From positions 1,302,001 to 1,366,000 of the forward strand of contig NC_091933.1 of NCBI RefSeq assembly GCF_041260155.1: a stretch of 64,000 bases of DNA. Reading direction: 5' to 3'. Positions 1 to 11,200 of the stretch are shown here, piece by piece (within the stretch, counting starts at the first letter, position 1; every line of letters starts with the position of its first letter). Source of the DNA: Ptychodera flava. Its lineage: Eukaryota > Hemichordata > Enteropneusta > Ptychoderidae. Both the position numbers and the translations under genes were made by a program. Below the pieces are notes generated by a model. The model was not told the DNA's origin and ran no database searches. It saw nothing but the letters and a program-made list of their open reading frames with translations.

Positions 1-165
1 TCAATTGGTCGAGCTGAACCACGTGACTGCCCAACAAATACACAGTAATGGTTTGTTTTCATGCCTGTGAATATGAATAATATCGTAAACACAGTAACTT
101 TACGGCTAAAACGGTCTTTACGGCTAGAAATGGTCAGCGCGTCGTCCGTTATTTCTATAGTACTG
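1..165 (+). repeat. Dispersed repeat, copy A (cut by the window edge)
   Basis: Bases 3-100 match 8798-8890 almost exactly (shared CGAGCTGAACCACGTGACTG). Bases 132-160 match 9266-9292 (CGTCCGTTATTTCTATAG). Copy A lacks the ~370 bp between these blocks that copy B has. It is a non-coding mobile-element remnant of unknown class. Confidence 0.75.
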
Positions 166-728
166 GAAGTACACCCCCCTCCCCCGGGGTGTTGTACACC
201 CTTTGATGGGAGGGTAAAGCCAGTGGTTTTGTTAAGGGCAGTCAGCAGGTGAATGTTCACAGGGTTCCCCAGTCATATTACCAGGGTTTCCCTTAGTATA
301 TCAATGCAATCAAATTACGGGACTGGAAATTTGTTACTTATGTTCCAAAATAATTTACCAATTATGTTCCTTAATCTTAGGAAAAACCCTGAAACCATTT
401 TGAAAGCATTGTGCAGCGCACATCGACTCAGGTGTCAGACTGTTAAATGTTGGGATGATCCCCTCTATGTGTAGTAAATGTCTATCACACATTTCAAAAA
501 GTTGAGGCTGTCTTCCTGTCAATCAATGTCACTGCTAATGAATGTTATTCACCTGAAAAAGAAGTTAACATTGACAGAGAGATATATATCAGTAGAATCT
601 ATTTGTTATAAATAATGTCTATACATACACTGTTCTTATCTCATTATAGGCATATCATAACATTGATTACTGACACTAAGGCCAAAGTGTGCACTGCACA
701 TTGATGTTGTATCATATTCTAGGGGTAC
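166..728. other. Intergenic stretch with nothing recognised
   Basis: AT-rich sequence without coding signal, apart from a short C-rich run at about 173-186. Confidence 0.6.
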
Positions 729-1400
729 CAGTCAACTCGCACTTTTTCCAACCCGCCCAGAACCAACTCGCCCGATTCCAACTCGCCCGATATTATTTTG
801 CAATTTTATGAGTACCTGGTACGCTAGCTCTGCATGGCAGGGCTGTGTGTTTACCGGCGTAATACGGAGGCCGTTTAACGCCGGTAAACACACAGCCCTG
901 CCATGCAGAGCTACTGGTACGCTTGCTGCGAATCCGTAGCCTTTCCAACTCGGGTAGCTTGGTCATTGGAGTGGAAGAACATGTCAAGGAGTGGCAGGGC
1001 TCATTTTCGCAGCAACTGGTACGCATAAAACGTTTTATTTCTAACAACAAATATTTCTAACATAGAGAACCACAGGTGCGGCTTGAAATATGTGCCAACA
1101 CGGAAAATTGTTTATTTGCGAATTTCACGTTTTGCAAATCTCTTGAAAGAATAAATTTCGTTCGGCTTCTTTACGCATGGGGATAGTTACTGCGTACTGG
1201 CTCACTTCTTTAGGAACAGCAGGACCATCTTCCACGAGTTACTGGCCTGGCATGACATGAAAATAGCTGGCCTCGGCCATCGGGTTAGCGTACATGGAAT
1301 CTACAACACCGTATTTCAAAACAACGGGCGAGTTGGTATCGGGCGAGTTTGAATCGGGCGAGTTGGTTCAGGGTGGGTTGGAAAAAGTGCGAGTTGACTG
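729..1400. mobile_element. TIR DNA transposon, Tc1/mariner-like non-autonomous element
   Basis: The ends are inverted copies starting CAGTCAACTCGCACTTTTTC and continue as several CAACTCGCCCGAT repeats over ~70 bp. CAGT termini and TA at or near both flanks (GTAC left with one extra base, TAAT right) suggest Tc1/mariner-type insertion. No transposase is visible. A separate foldback (825-913) sits inside. Confidence 0.75.
825..913. repeat. Perfect foldback nested in the 729-1400 transposon
   Basis: Arms of ~36 bp, TAGCTCTGCATGGCAGGGCT onward on the left and its complement on the right, surround a 17 bp loop. The same arm recurs once at 14858-14897, so it marks a dispersed MITE family. Confidence 0.8.
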
Positions 1401-1401
1401 T

Positions 1402-3335
1402 AATTCATATTCTAGTCCCCTGTCGTGATAAGGATTACAAATAGTTTCAAGAAAACTGTGATGATAAAAATATACATCCCCCCATAATATAAAAGTTGTG
1501 ATTTAAAAACTAGCCAGTATATCAGGTATTTTGTTAATTGTATGTTTACATTATAAATATTTGAAAGCCCTGGAAACTAAAAATATGATCATGGCACTGC
1601 TACTGCAATAAAAATTAAGATTCTCCAAATTCATCATCTGGAGACAGGAAAGTGACAGAATTCAGACTATTTGGACTTTCACCTGTTCAACAGCACACCA
1701 TTGCGATTTTCATGATCTACAACTAGCAATCAATATACCAGGACTTTTCGATGTACTGATGAAGTGAAAGTGAAAACGTTCCTGGTAAAAATAAAGTACG
1801 TGTTCATGTTTACTGGCTGGGAGTGTTGTCAATCATAATGCGTACTACCGGTACGGTATGTACTGTACATGTACTGTGTACACAATATCAGAAACTGAAA
1901 GAGGAAGTGCACCGGTTACAAAATTATTTTTTTCAAATGACTCTCAGTTTCTTAAGAAAAAGGGTCAAGAAGGCAGGGTACCATTGTGTGGAATACTTTT
2001 GAACAAACTGTCGACCCACCTTATAGGAGTCTGTAACAAGTAACGCATTGTCCATACAAATTGGTACCGCGGCCATCGTGTCTCTGGCAACGCGACTGAA
2101 AGGCTGTATGTAAAACGTTAATTTTCGCAAACGCTAAACGGTAGCAACGCTATAATATTACTCTGCTTCAGAAACTGAAGGGCGCCGCTCACAGGTGGTC
2201 TTTGATGATCATCTACCCGCCTAAAACTCTCAGAGTTTGTTGTCAACCAATTGCAACTGCCGTGCGGTTGTGTACATGTACCTTACTCCGTTCTCAAGGT
2301 GCATTCTTCGGCAATCCTCTCCCCAGTCAGCCGTTGGTGGCGTCCACGGTAGCGGGGGGGGGGGGGGGGACACATGTAACATGACCCCACTAAACAGAGA
2401 TGAAAAAAAACAAAAAAACATGACCCCACTGACCTTCGAGAGGGAGTTCGGGGTGGACCATTTGATATGATGGGGTAGGGGGAAGATGGGGGATTCAAAG
2501 AGGTCGCCTTTGAAAACAAAATCAGTCAGAGGCAGGGGAAAAAAAGATTGCAAGCAGACATTAAGTGAAAAAAATAATGCACGAACAGTTACTTTCAATT
2601 TTTGGCACATCCCATTTTCATAACATCTGCTTTCCACCAGATCTGAACACCCTGTTATGATTGATATTTTAACTCATGCTTTTCCTGTTATGGTATAGGA
2701 TAAATCTGTTACGGTAATTTCCAAATTAAAACTGCATTCCAAATAAATATAGCCATACCCTGAATTTTAGCCCATGCGTCAAATAAACTTTCAAAATCCC
2801 AAGCATTTATTATTCTGAAGAATATACATATACACAGAAGTTGCATTTTTTGACACAACAAAGTTGTGTTGAAAAAGTTTCCAAATTTCAGCTGCGGCTT
2901 CAAATAGAAAATTTACAATGGGGATATATTCGGTTACCTTTTAAAATACTCCAAACATGGCCACCAAAAGACTCAATTTTAATCTGATATTCACAATTTT
3001 ATATCAAGAGGGGAGACCACTCCTTATATTCCCTGAGTAATTGGATGATTTTTTCACTCCAGTGTACATAATTCCAATCCAATGCTTTAGCCAATTAATT
3101 AGAACAAATTTAATCACTAGACTGTAGTAGTGTGGCTTTTTATGGTGGAGTCCACAAATAGGTTGCTTTCCAGCTTTCTCAAGCAGATACTTTATACCTA
3201 TAGTTATGTGTCAACAATTTTTTTTTTATTTAGACTTTATTTAATCTCGATAAACTGTTGAGCCAGTGGCTCTTAATTCTCTCACAGTGTCCTGAAATCA
3301 TTAAAATATCAATATACAACCATAACTACTGTACA
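1402..3335. other. Intergenic stretch, no gene recognised
   Basis: No conserved coding segment. There is a pure G run of about 17 at 2352-2368, followed by two ATGACCCCACT segments (2380-2430). Open frames here are low-complexity shadows. Confidence 0.5.
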
Positions 3336-3339
3336 TGTA

Positions 3340-4560
3340 TTAAATCTATCAATCATCAGCAAAGTTCATATTTAGCATGAAACCACACTGTGTGCTCTGG
3401 AGAACAACTGCTTTCTCAGTTTTCTTTTGAAAGTTTCCAAGTTTTGGGATTCTCTGATGTTGAGTGGTAGTGTTCCATAGTTAAGGTGCAGCATATGACA
3501 ATGCACGGCCACCATAGGTGATGGTTTTGTAGCTTGTAGATACTAAAAGTTTCTTGGTCAATGAACAGAGTGTATGAGTTGGAAATATGGGGTTCGAGTA
3601 GATCACTGATTTACACAGGACAATGGTCGTGAATAGCCTTGAAAATTAACAGCAAAATTTTGTAGTCGCTAGTCATCAATCTTGAGACAAACTGGTAACA
3701 GCAAGGGAGATGGGTGAGAACTGGGGTGATCAGTGCAAATTTCCTGGTGTGTACATTATTTTGACTGCAGCATTTTGTACTCATTGTAACAGCCTAATGT
3801 GTTATCTGAGAGTCAGTAAAAGAAGTGAATTACAATTATCAAGTTTGGCTGTCAAAGTTGAAGATTAATTGGCATGCTTCATTGGTGATCAGGTGGCATC
3901 CCCGTATAGATCCAATCCGGCACAGATGGCATCGTATAGATCCAATCCGGCACAGATGGCTGTAGATTGGGTTGCATGAGTACTTTATGTGCTGACTGAA
4001 CATGTGATTATTGTCAAAGACCATGCCGATATTGAGAGCAGATGAAACAGGTAAGATGGGAGTAGAACCAATATTGGAGTGGAGCAGGTGCACAGTTGAA
4101 CCGGAAGCAAATCAGCAGGACTTGTGTTTTATTGTCTTTGAGCTGGAGTTTATTATGAGTCATCCATTCCTTGATGTCATGAATACATGTTTCAACTGAG
4201 GACAAGGCTACAGAAGAGTCACAATGGGAAAATGAAAGATAAAGCTGATTGTTGTCTGCATACTGGTGGATGCTTATGATTTAAATTTTCTAATGAAGCA
4301 ATATAGATGGTGAACAATAGAGGGCCAAGACTGAGCCCTGTGACACTCTGAAACGGAGTTCTAATAGGAATTCACTGATGATATTGTTGATTTTATCGTA
4401 CTGGTCCCTTAGCATCAAGTATGAGTGGAACCACTTGAGTGTAACACCAGAGATACAAAGATGAAAGTGTCTGTGATGTCTTGTGATAGTATCAATGCAG
4501 CAGAGAGATCGAGGAGAAGTCATATAAACCAGATTCCATCGATTCTCGCCCAATTGGCTT
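3340..4560 (-). mobile_element. Decayed non-LTR retrotransposon (LINE), reverse transcriptase C-terminal half
   Basis: On the minus strand, broken frames match CR1/L2/jockey-like reverse transcriptase: SGVTLKWFHSYL and RVSQGSVL (the thumb-side GxPQGSVLGP region), then IKEWMTHNKLQLKDNKTQVL (WMxxNKLKLNxDKTE block), then ILLLIFKAIHD and further down SENPKTWKLSKEN and SRAHSVVS. Frameshifts and stops make it inactive. A 32 bp direct duplication interrupts it at 3893-3960. A related copy lies at 36620-37185. Confidence 0.85.
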
Positions 4561-6213
4561 TTGCTGATTGAGTCATATAGAAAATATTTTAAAAAACAGG
4601 GAATATTGAAGTTTTATGCAATGTACAAGGAGATATTGCCCTAGGTCACCCCTCATAGCTGCATTGTTTGCGTTTCTCTTACACTTTTGATAAAACTGTT
4701 GCTGGCCGACTGTGAAAACAAATTGTCTCTGCTGATCGGCAGAGTTCATCAGCAAAGGTTGCGACGTCTAGATAAATGGTATATCTATCAACTCCCTAAC
4801 TGTAACATACATCGATTCACTCATATAAAATGCTACAATGCCATGAGCATTTGTATTAAATTGAACTGATTGCTTCCTAAAGAAACATTTGGCAAAGTAT
4901 TTCAGCCTGTAGTCAACAAAAAGATGTTTGGAACAAATTTTCTCCAGCCCCTCCTCACATATCAAATGGTTCACTCTACAGGATGGGTTCCATAAACATA
5001 TAGCTGACAATGTCCTTCAAAATCATATACAGAGATAGTGGAGCAGCTAGATAGGCACAGTTCAGGTTTGTATATATAAAAATGTTGATATTTATTATCA
5101 CATATAATGAATCAATTAACTGCTTACCAGATCAGTTCTGCAACTTGATTAATATTAGATGTAGAGAGGACAAGTGTATACTATTACCCAACATGAAGGC
5201 AACAGCTCACAAGATGAGCAAAGTAGGAAAGTTTCAAACATTGCCATATCTCTAGATTTGCTTTGAATCAGTTTTTTTCCTGATCATGTCAGATTTTCTT
5301 CGCCATTATCGCTCTCGATACTCTGTACACTGCCATGATTTCAATGTCTCAAACACACATAAACCTGTTGTGAATTGTCTGTGATTGATAAATGTGCCAA
5401 ACAATGTAATTAATTTGCAAATATCCCTTTATTTTCCAATAATGATATTATCAAGGTTTGAGTAGCAGAGAAACCGGCGAAAGTTGAACAAAAATACAAC
5501 AAAGTTAAGAACATAAAGATAAAATAACAGATGACAGACTCTGTAAACTATTTAATTGATCCTGTTTTATGATCACTTAAATATAAAAAACTGTAACAAA
5601 TCAATGTCACATTAACCAAACAAAAGCATGAAAATATCCTACATTCAAACTACGAATGACTTTGGCCTTAGAGGTCAAGACTCACACAAAGAGACTCACA
5701 CAGTGGTCACTAAAACAACTCTCTATACTTTAAAAGTCATCTCAAGTCAAACAGATATCATCCTGTATAACAAAATCTGTCAGTCAGAAAGTTAAGTCTA
5801 AAAAAGTACAACAAACTTGGTCAGTAGTGTCATTCCCTGTTTCAGTCAGTCAAATGACAATAGTTAGGTGAGAAACCATACTACTGCAAGTCAGTTATCT
5901 CTGGTTAGAAAAACCTTTAGACTTTATACTTGTTTCATCTTTTATAATGTGTATTTCATGTGAGTTCATTGAAAACCAAGTATTAAAATGGAAACAGCAA
6001 TAAAGAATAACCAATCAAAAAAGTAACTGGGTTCAGTAACTATATTTAAATTTTTCAAAATTAATGCTTAGAATTCTACCTTCATGACACTAATTACACA
6101 TTGTTGTGACTTCTGCTAACATTTATGAATACATGGAATGAAGGAGGCAGCTGAAAAGATGTTAATTAACATGTCTTAGAAAGAATAATTGTAAAACAGC
6201 TGCCACCTTTTAT
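4561..6213. other. Intergenic stretch, nothing recognised
   Basis: AT-rich sequence without conserved coding segments, RNA genes or clear repeats. Confidence 0.5.
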
Positions 6214-6452
6214 TGTAAACCAGTCTCAGTGGTTTCACTGTAAACCAGTCTCAGTGGTTTCACTGTAAACCGGTCTAAGTGGTTTCACTGTAAACCGGTC
6301 GCAGTGGTTTCACTGTAAACCGGTCGCAGTGGTTTCACTGTAAACCAGTCTCAGTGGTTTCACTGTAAACCGGTCGCAGTGGTTTCACTGTAAACCAGTC
6401 TCAGTGGTTTCACTGTAAACCAGTCTCAGTGGTTTCACAGTAAACCAGTCTG
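6214..6452 (+). repeat. Minisatellite, 25 bp unit, about 9-10 copies
   Basis: The unit is TGTAAACCAGTCTCAGTGGT plus TTCAC. Each unit contains AAACC and GGTTT flanking a short loop, so each repeat can form a hairpin. Copies differ mainly at CAGTCTCAG versus CGGTCGCAG. Confidence 0.92.
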
Positions 6453-6883
6453 GCTTTGCTGCAACAGCTCTTTCATTGGTTACACATTCACGAGATCACA
6501 CTGAGCAGCAGATAATACTAGTATACACTATCAACTGCATTTTCCTGTACTTAAATATACTGATGATTTTTGAATCACAAGTACAGTAAAAATCTTAAGA
6601 TTCAACCACTGCAAGTTGTCTGGAGTTCTTGAGATGAAAATTTCATAGAACATAAGATATTTTGGCTTATCTTAATAAACAATCTATCATCATTGTATCT
6701 GTCCTAGAGAGTGATAAACACTAAAGAACAGCAGACGGCAATGGTAGATGAAAGCAAAAGTTAACCAGCATTCTTACATCACTAAGGAAACAGTGTTGCA
6801 AATCACAGTCTTTCAATATTAATGAAAAGTTTCAAACACAAGGGTACAAAAAGAGAAAATCCTTAAAGTTGAGAATGTACATA

Positions 6884-7239
6884 AGGCCAAAAAAAAAAAA
6901 GAAGAAATGTTTCTGGTCAGGCCTTTCTTAAAAAAATGGTGCGGCGACGCGAATTTTTTATTTATTTATTTATTTATTTATTTTTCTCCTCAAGGGAGGG
7001 AGGAGGGTCAGTTTTATAGTTTTATCAATATAGTAACATTTAAACTGTTCACGCAGTCACTGATCATGTGCCCCAAAGAATTTTCTCTTTCTCTTCAGCC
7101 GTTTTGGTTTGGTGTCATAGTAATCAGTACGTAGTTTGCCATGGCCACCAGCCACAAACCAGGAAAAAAAAGGGTGACGCGCTGTTGTTCAAGTGACACG
7201 CGCGCTGACCAGAAACATTTCTTTTTCTTTTTTTGGCCT
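6884..7239. mobile_element. Short TIR element (MITE), ~356 bp
   Basis: The left end, AGGCC then poly-A then GAAATGTTTCTGGTCAG, is inverted at the right end as CTGACCAGAAACATTTC then T-rich then GGCCT. Inside is a TTTA microsatellite (6958-6984). No transposase. The target duplication is unclear. Confidence 0.7.
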
Positions 7240-7700
7240 AAGTATTTCAACAGTATCAGTGTCTCAGGGATGTTTAAAAACAGTGGTCATAGGTCTGAAA
7301 TTATTTTGCCTTGACCAGTGACCTTGACATTTGGACCAGTTACTCTGACAGCTGGACCAATCAATGACTTTGAGTGACATTTGGACCAGTGACCTTGACA
7401 TTTAGATGATCTAGTGATCCAGTTAATGTTAATGGAGGCGTACAATGTATATGATACTGTAAAACAAATGTGCAGATAAATATGTTAGTCTGGTAGAACA
7501 CATATCAAACACTGATGATATCACCTGCATTTGGTGTGACTATCCATTATGTGTGGTCAAACTTATATAAGAATATATGCAACAAATTAATCACTAGTAA
7601 GTTGAATTTTACATTTTGTTACTGAGAGTATTATATGTGTGTTTTCATTAAACCTTTCACAATATAGCACCACTAAAATTTGCAATGCCACACAAAATAC

Positions 7701-7733
7701 CATAGACCCTCCCGTTTTTTGGAGGGTCTATGG
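7701..7733. repeat. Tiny palindromic insertion bracketed by a 6 bp direct repeat (copy 1)
   Basis: CATAGACCCTCC and GGAGGGTCTATG form a 12 bp perfect stem around an 8 nt loop, followed by one base. AAATAC stands immediately before the hairpin (7695-7700) and again after it (7734-7739). A second hairpin with the same arms is at 21343-21370. Confidence 0.6.
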
Positions 7734-8205
7734 AAATACGAAGTAGACATTGGCATTTCTGCATTCAGTTCAAGACAAGGTTGAGACAAATTTTTCAAAT
7801 TTCAATTCTTTTTAAAATACATACAACCTTTAACATTACCATATCTCAAATTTCTTTTCAAAAGCTAAATACTATGAATAATGAAATAGCTTACTCTGTT
7901 GATAGTTGACATCCAGAGGAAAATGTTGTCCTTTTTGTAGTAATTTTGAATCCAATTGTTCTAAGGTCACAAGGTTAATGTAAATAATTACATGTACTTA
8001 TGCAACCAACTTTCTTATCATTTATAATCTACAAAGATACACCTAATGCATTGAAAAGCAAATATCAATATTTAAATAAACCTATCTTTACAAAGCTTAT
8101 CAACTATAAGTGCCTTCAGATACAACATGTAGTCTTCAGTAATCTTCACGTTTTCCTTTTTTCAAAGGGAATACTCCGTTGTCTGAGATATTGAGGACAA
8201 ATCGT

Positions 8206-8247
8206 TCACAGATCTTTCTTTGATTCTTCTGCACTTTCCAGCTTTAT
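8206..8247 (-). CDS. BCAP31: BAP31 last coding exon (KKDL terminus)
   Basis: Encodes IKLESAEESKKDL and a TGA stop after the acceptor TTCGTTACAG. Lys at -3 and -4 forms the KKXX COPI retrieval signal, equivalent to KKEE in human BAP31. Confidence 0.9.
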   Translation of the reverse strand: MKLESAEESKKDL

Positions 8248-11200
8248 CTGTAACGAAGCACACACGACACTATGTCAAGACACAAGTGAACACTTTGACT
8301 GAAGATTGTCTGATCATTTTTGTACATCCATGGTCTTATTACAATTCAACAAATTGTTTAAAGTTGTAGACTAGTATACTCTTACTACTTTTTGGTGAAG
8401 CATCCATCATGCATGTCAAATTTTAACTTCACATTTAATACAAACACATGAATGATACATAATGTTGCATAAACATATCACAAAATGGCTCTATACACAT
8501 TCTTGAGTTTGATAATATTTTGAACAGGTAATGTGTTCTGTTTACATGATTGTTATAGCTGTCATAAAGAATCTTCACTTTTCCTGAAAGGACAGGCCCG
8601 AATCACAGTCCCTCCACAAAAGGGTCCGTGCCCGAATATACAATAAGTATGCTTATAGGTAATCAAGTTATCTAACTACAATTTATTTTTTCCATTTCTC
8701 CTCAACATCAATATGAGGACACTAACCAATGTTACCAGATTAACTTTCTAACCACTAACTTTCTATTATATTACCATGCCCTGTTCATCGCGTTTTGATT
8801 GGTCGAGCTGAACCACGTGACTGCCCACAAATACACAGTAATGGTTTGTTTTCATGCCCGTGAATATAAATAATATCGTAAACATAACAAACATTACAGC
8901 TGAAACGAAAAAAGCAATTTGTACAAAATTCATAATCAACCATAAAATAAAATGGAGCATTTGTCGACCAAGTTTAGACGCTTTTTTCAAAAAAATTCTC
9001 CAGATTTTCAAAATTTTGGCAGCGCATGCACTACTCACTGACAAGTTCTGGGGCCCCGTTGTCGTTCGCAAGGGAAATTTTCGTAAATTTTGACGGTTTT
9101 TCGGTGTTCGTTGATAATATAATGGAAATAACAGACTCCGCGCTGACCATTAACGTTTATTTATGGGCGTGGGTGAGAGGAAAGCCAAATAAACGGGCTC
9201 GGTAAGCCTCGCCCATTAATTTTTGGCTTTCCTCTCGCCCTTGCCCATAAATAAACGTTAATGGTCAGTGCATCGTCCGTTATTTCTATAGTTATCCTCT
9301 TTTATGCCTTTTTACCAACAATTAACATTGAAGCAAAGTAAATCTATAAATTCCTTTTCATCCATTTCTGTCAAGTATACTTTCAGTCTATCACATTTTC
9401 TTATGTTTATATGATTATTAAAATTCATACAGTACTGGTAAATCTAGTAATATATTGGGTCTCTGACTTTGTTACACAACAAAATTCTGTCAACATTCAC
9501 CCAACTAAAGTCAATATTCACCCCACTAAATTGTCCAGGAGTAAATGTTGCATTTAGTCTGGAAATTGGCTTAGTGTCAACAGCTTGTATCATTGGAGGG
9601 TGTGGTAGTGATAAATAACATCAAATAAATCAATAATTCTTTTGTCCTTGACAATTTCTTTTGATGTGAGTGGATTTTTGAAAGTGATTGAAAGTTTGAG
9701 TGGTGTTCAATAATTGAGCATAAATTAAGTATGGATGGCAGATAACATTGCTTGCTTAGGTATAAGCCCCTCCCCTAGTATAACCACAGTTTTGTGTTGT
9801 CGAACTAGAGGCTTATATTCCAACCGGTATGGTATATTTTATCTCTTAGGAGTGTCATACAATGGGTTGAGATTAGCCAACATCTATCAAAGTTCCATGG
9901 ACATGTACAAGTTCCACGGACAACTACTGGAGATCTTTTCTAGGTCTTTCTTGTGAGCAACTTTATCATTCACTGCATGATTTGGTCTGTCTATAATACT
10001 GAAATAACAGCTAGAGTAGAAATGTTGACATGTTGCACTGCATCTTGGTAACTAAAACTGTCACTGATTAGCTGTAAATCCATGCATGTGTAAAACTAAC
10101 CTGCAAGTCTCTATGTTCATTCAACAGTCTGTCGTACTCTTTATTTGTACCTTCAGCTTGTTTCTTCAAGGCCATCAAATCAGATTCAGCTTTGGAAAGA
10201 GCTGTGAAAGAATACAATAAACCATTTTGTAATGTACAGCATGTACCAGTCTATTTACAATAGAGTAGAGATTAATACAATCTCACACCCCCAAGGACCT
10301 GGGATCAGATTTCTCACACGAGTTGGGGATATTTTGTCTCACACTCGCCTGCGGCTCATGTGAGACAAAATATCCCCAACTCGTGTGAGAAATCTGATCC
10401 CAGGTCCTTGGTGTGTGAGATTCTTTTTCTCACATGACCACAAAATGGGTTAAATTCATACTGGCAACATTGAATGTTTCACTGTATAGGCGACTATCCT
10501 ACTTCGTGGCCATCTACAGTATTCCGTGTCAATTACACACGAACTCTGTGGCGAGTTCCGCTGCCGATACTTCAACTTCTGCTACGGACGAGATGTCCAA
10601 CAGAAAAAATAAATTAGCCATATGTTCCAAGTAGCCTATGTCCACCAGTTATTTGGAAAATTTGTCCGTTTTTTTGTGAGTCTGTCACCATCCCTGGGTC
10701 ACAAACAACGTATGTTATCCAAAATCATGACAATGCTGTCATCTGCCCCGTACTCTGACCTGCTTACTTTTTAGTTCCGGTCCGTTTGTTACTCATCGTG
10801 CATCGTGCTTCATGCACTACATACACTTGTCACCGATGGTACAGAGGTCAAGTTTGCTCAATGAATTGGTGAGAGAGAAAATCAAATACAAACAAAAATC
10901 ATCACTACATAATGTACTAAGTTTTTCTTCCATTATGTGGTATTATGAAAATTTCATCATAAATGATGGGACATTGCTGTGTCTGGTAAAAATATCTGGT
11001 ATTGGATGGGCAACACAGCACATCAACTTTGCATATCGTTTCCGGAATATTTTTGAAAACATACAGAAAGGAACAAAAGATATCTTGAATGCAGTACCAA
11101 GAGTCTTAATGCAATACCAAGAGTCTTACTTCATTAGAAAGATTTTATAGTAAATCCAAAAGAAACATTTCTCAATAATAACGTAACCAGTTTCTAATCC

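Noticed and set aside
8766..9071. 101-codon minus-strand ORF with hydrophobic stretches as a membrane protein
   Set aside because: It is inside a dispersed repeat whose other copy (1-165) does not keep the frame.
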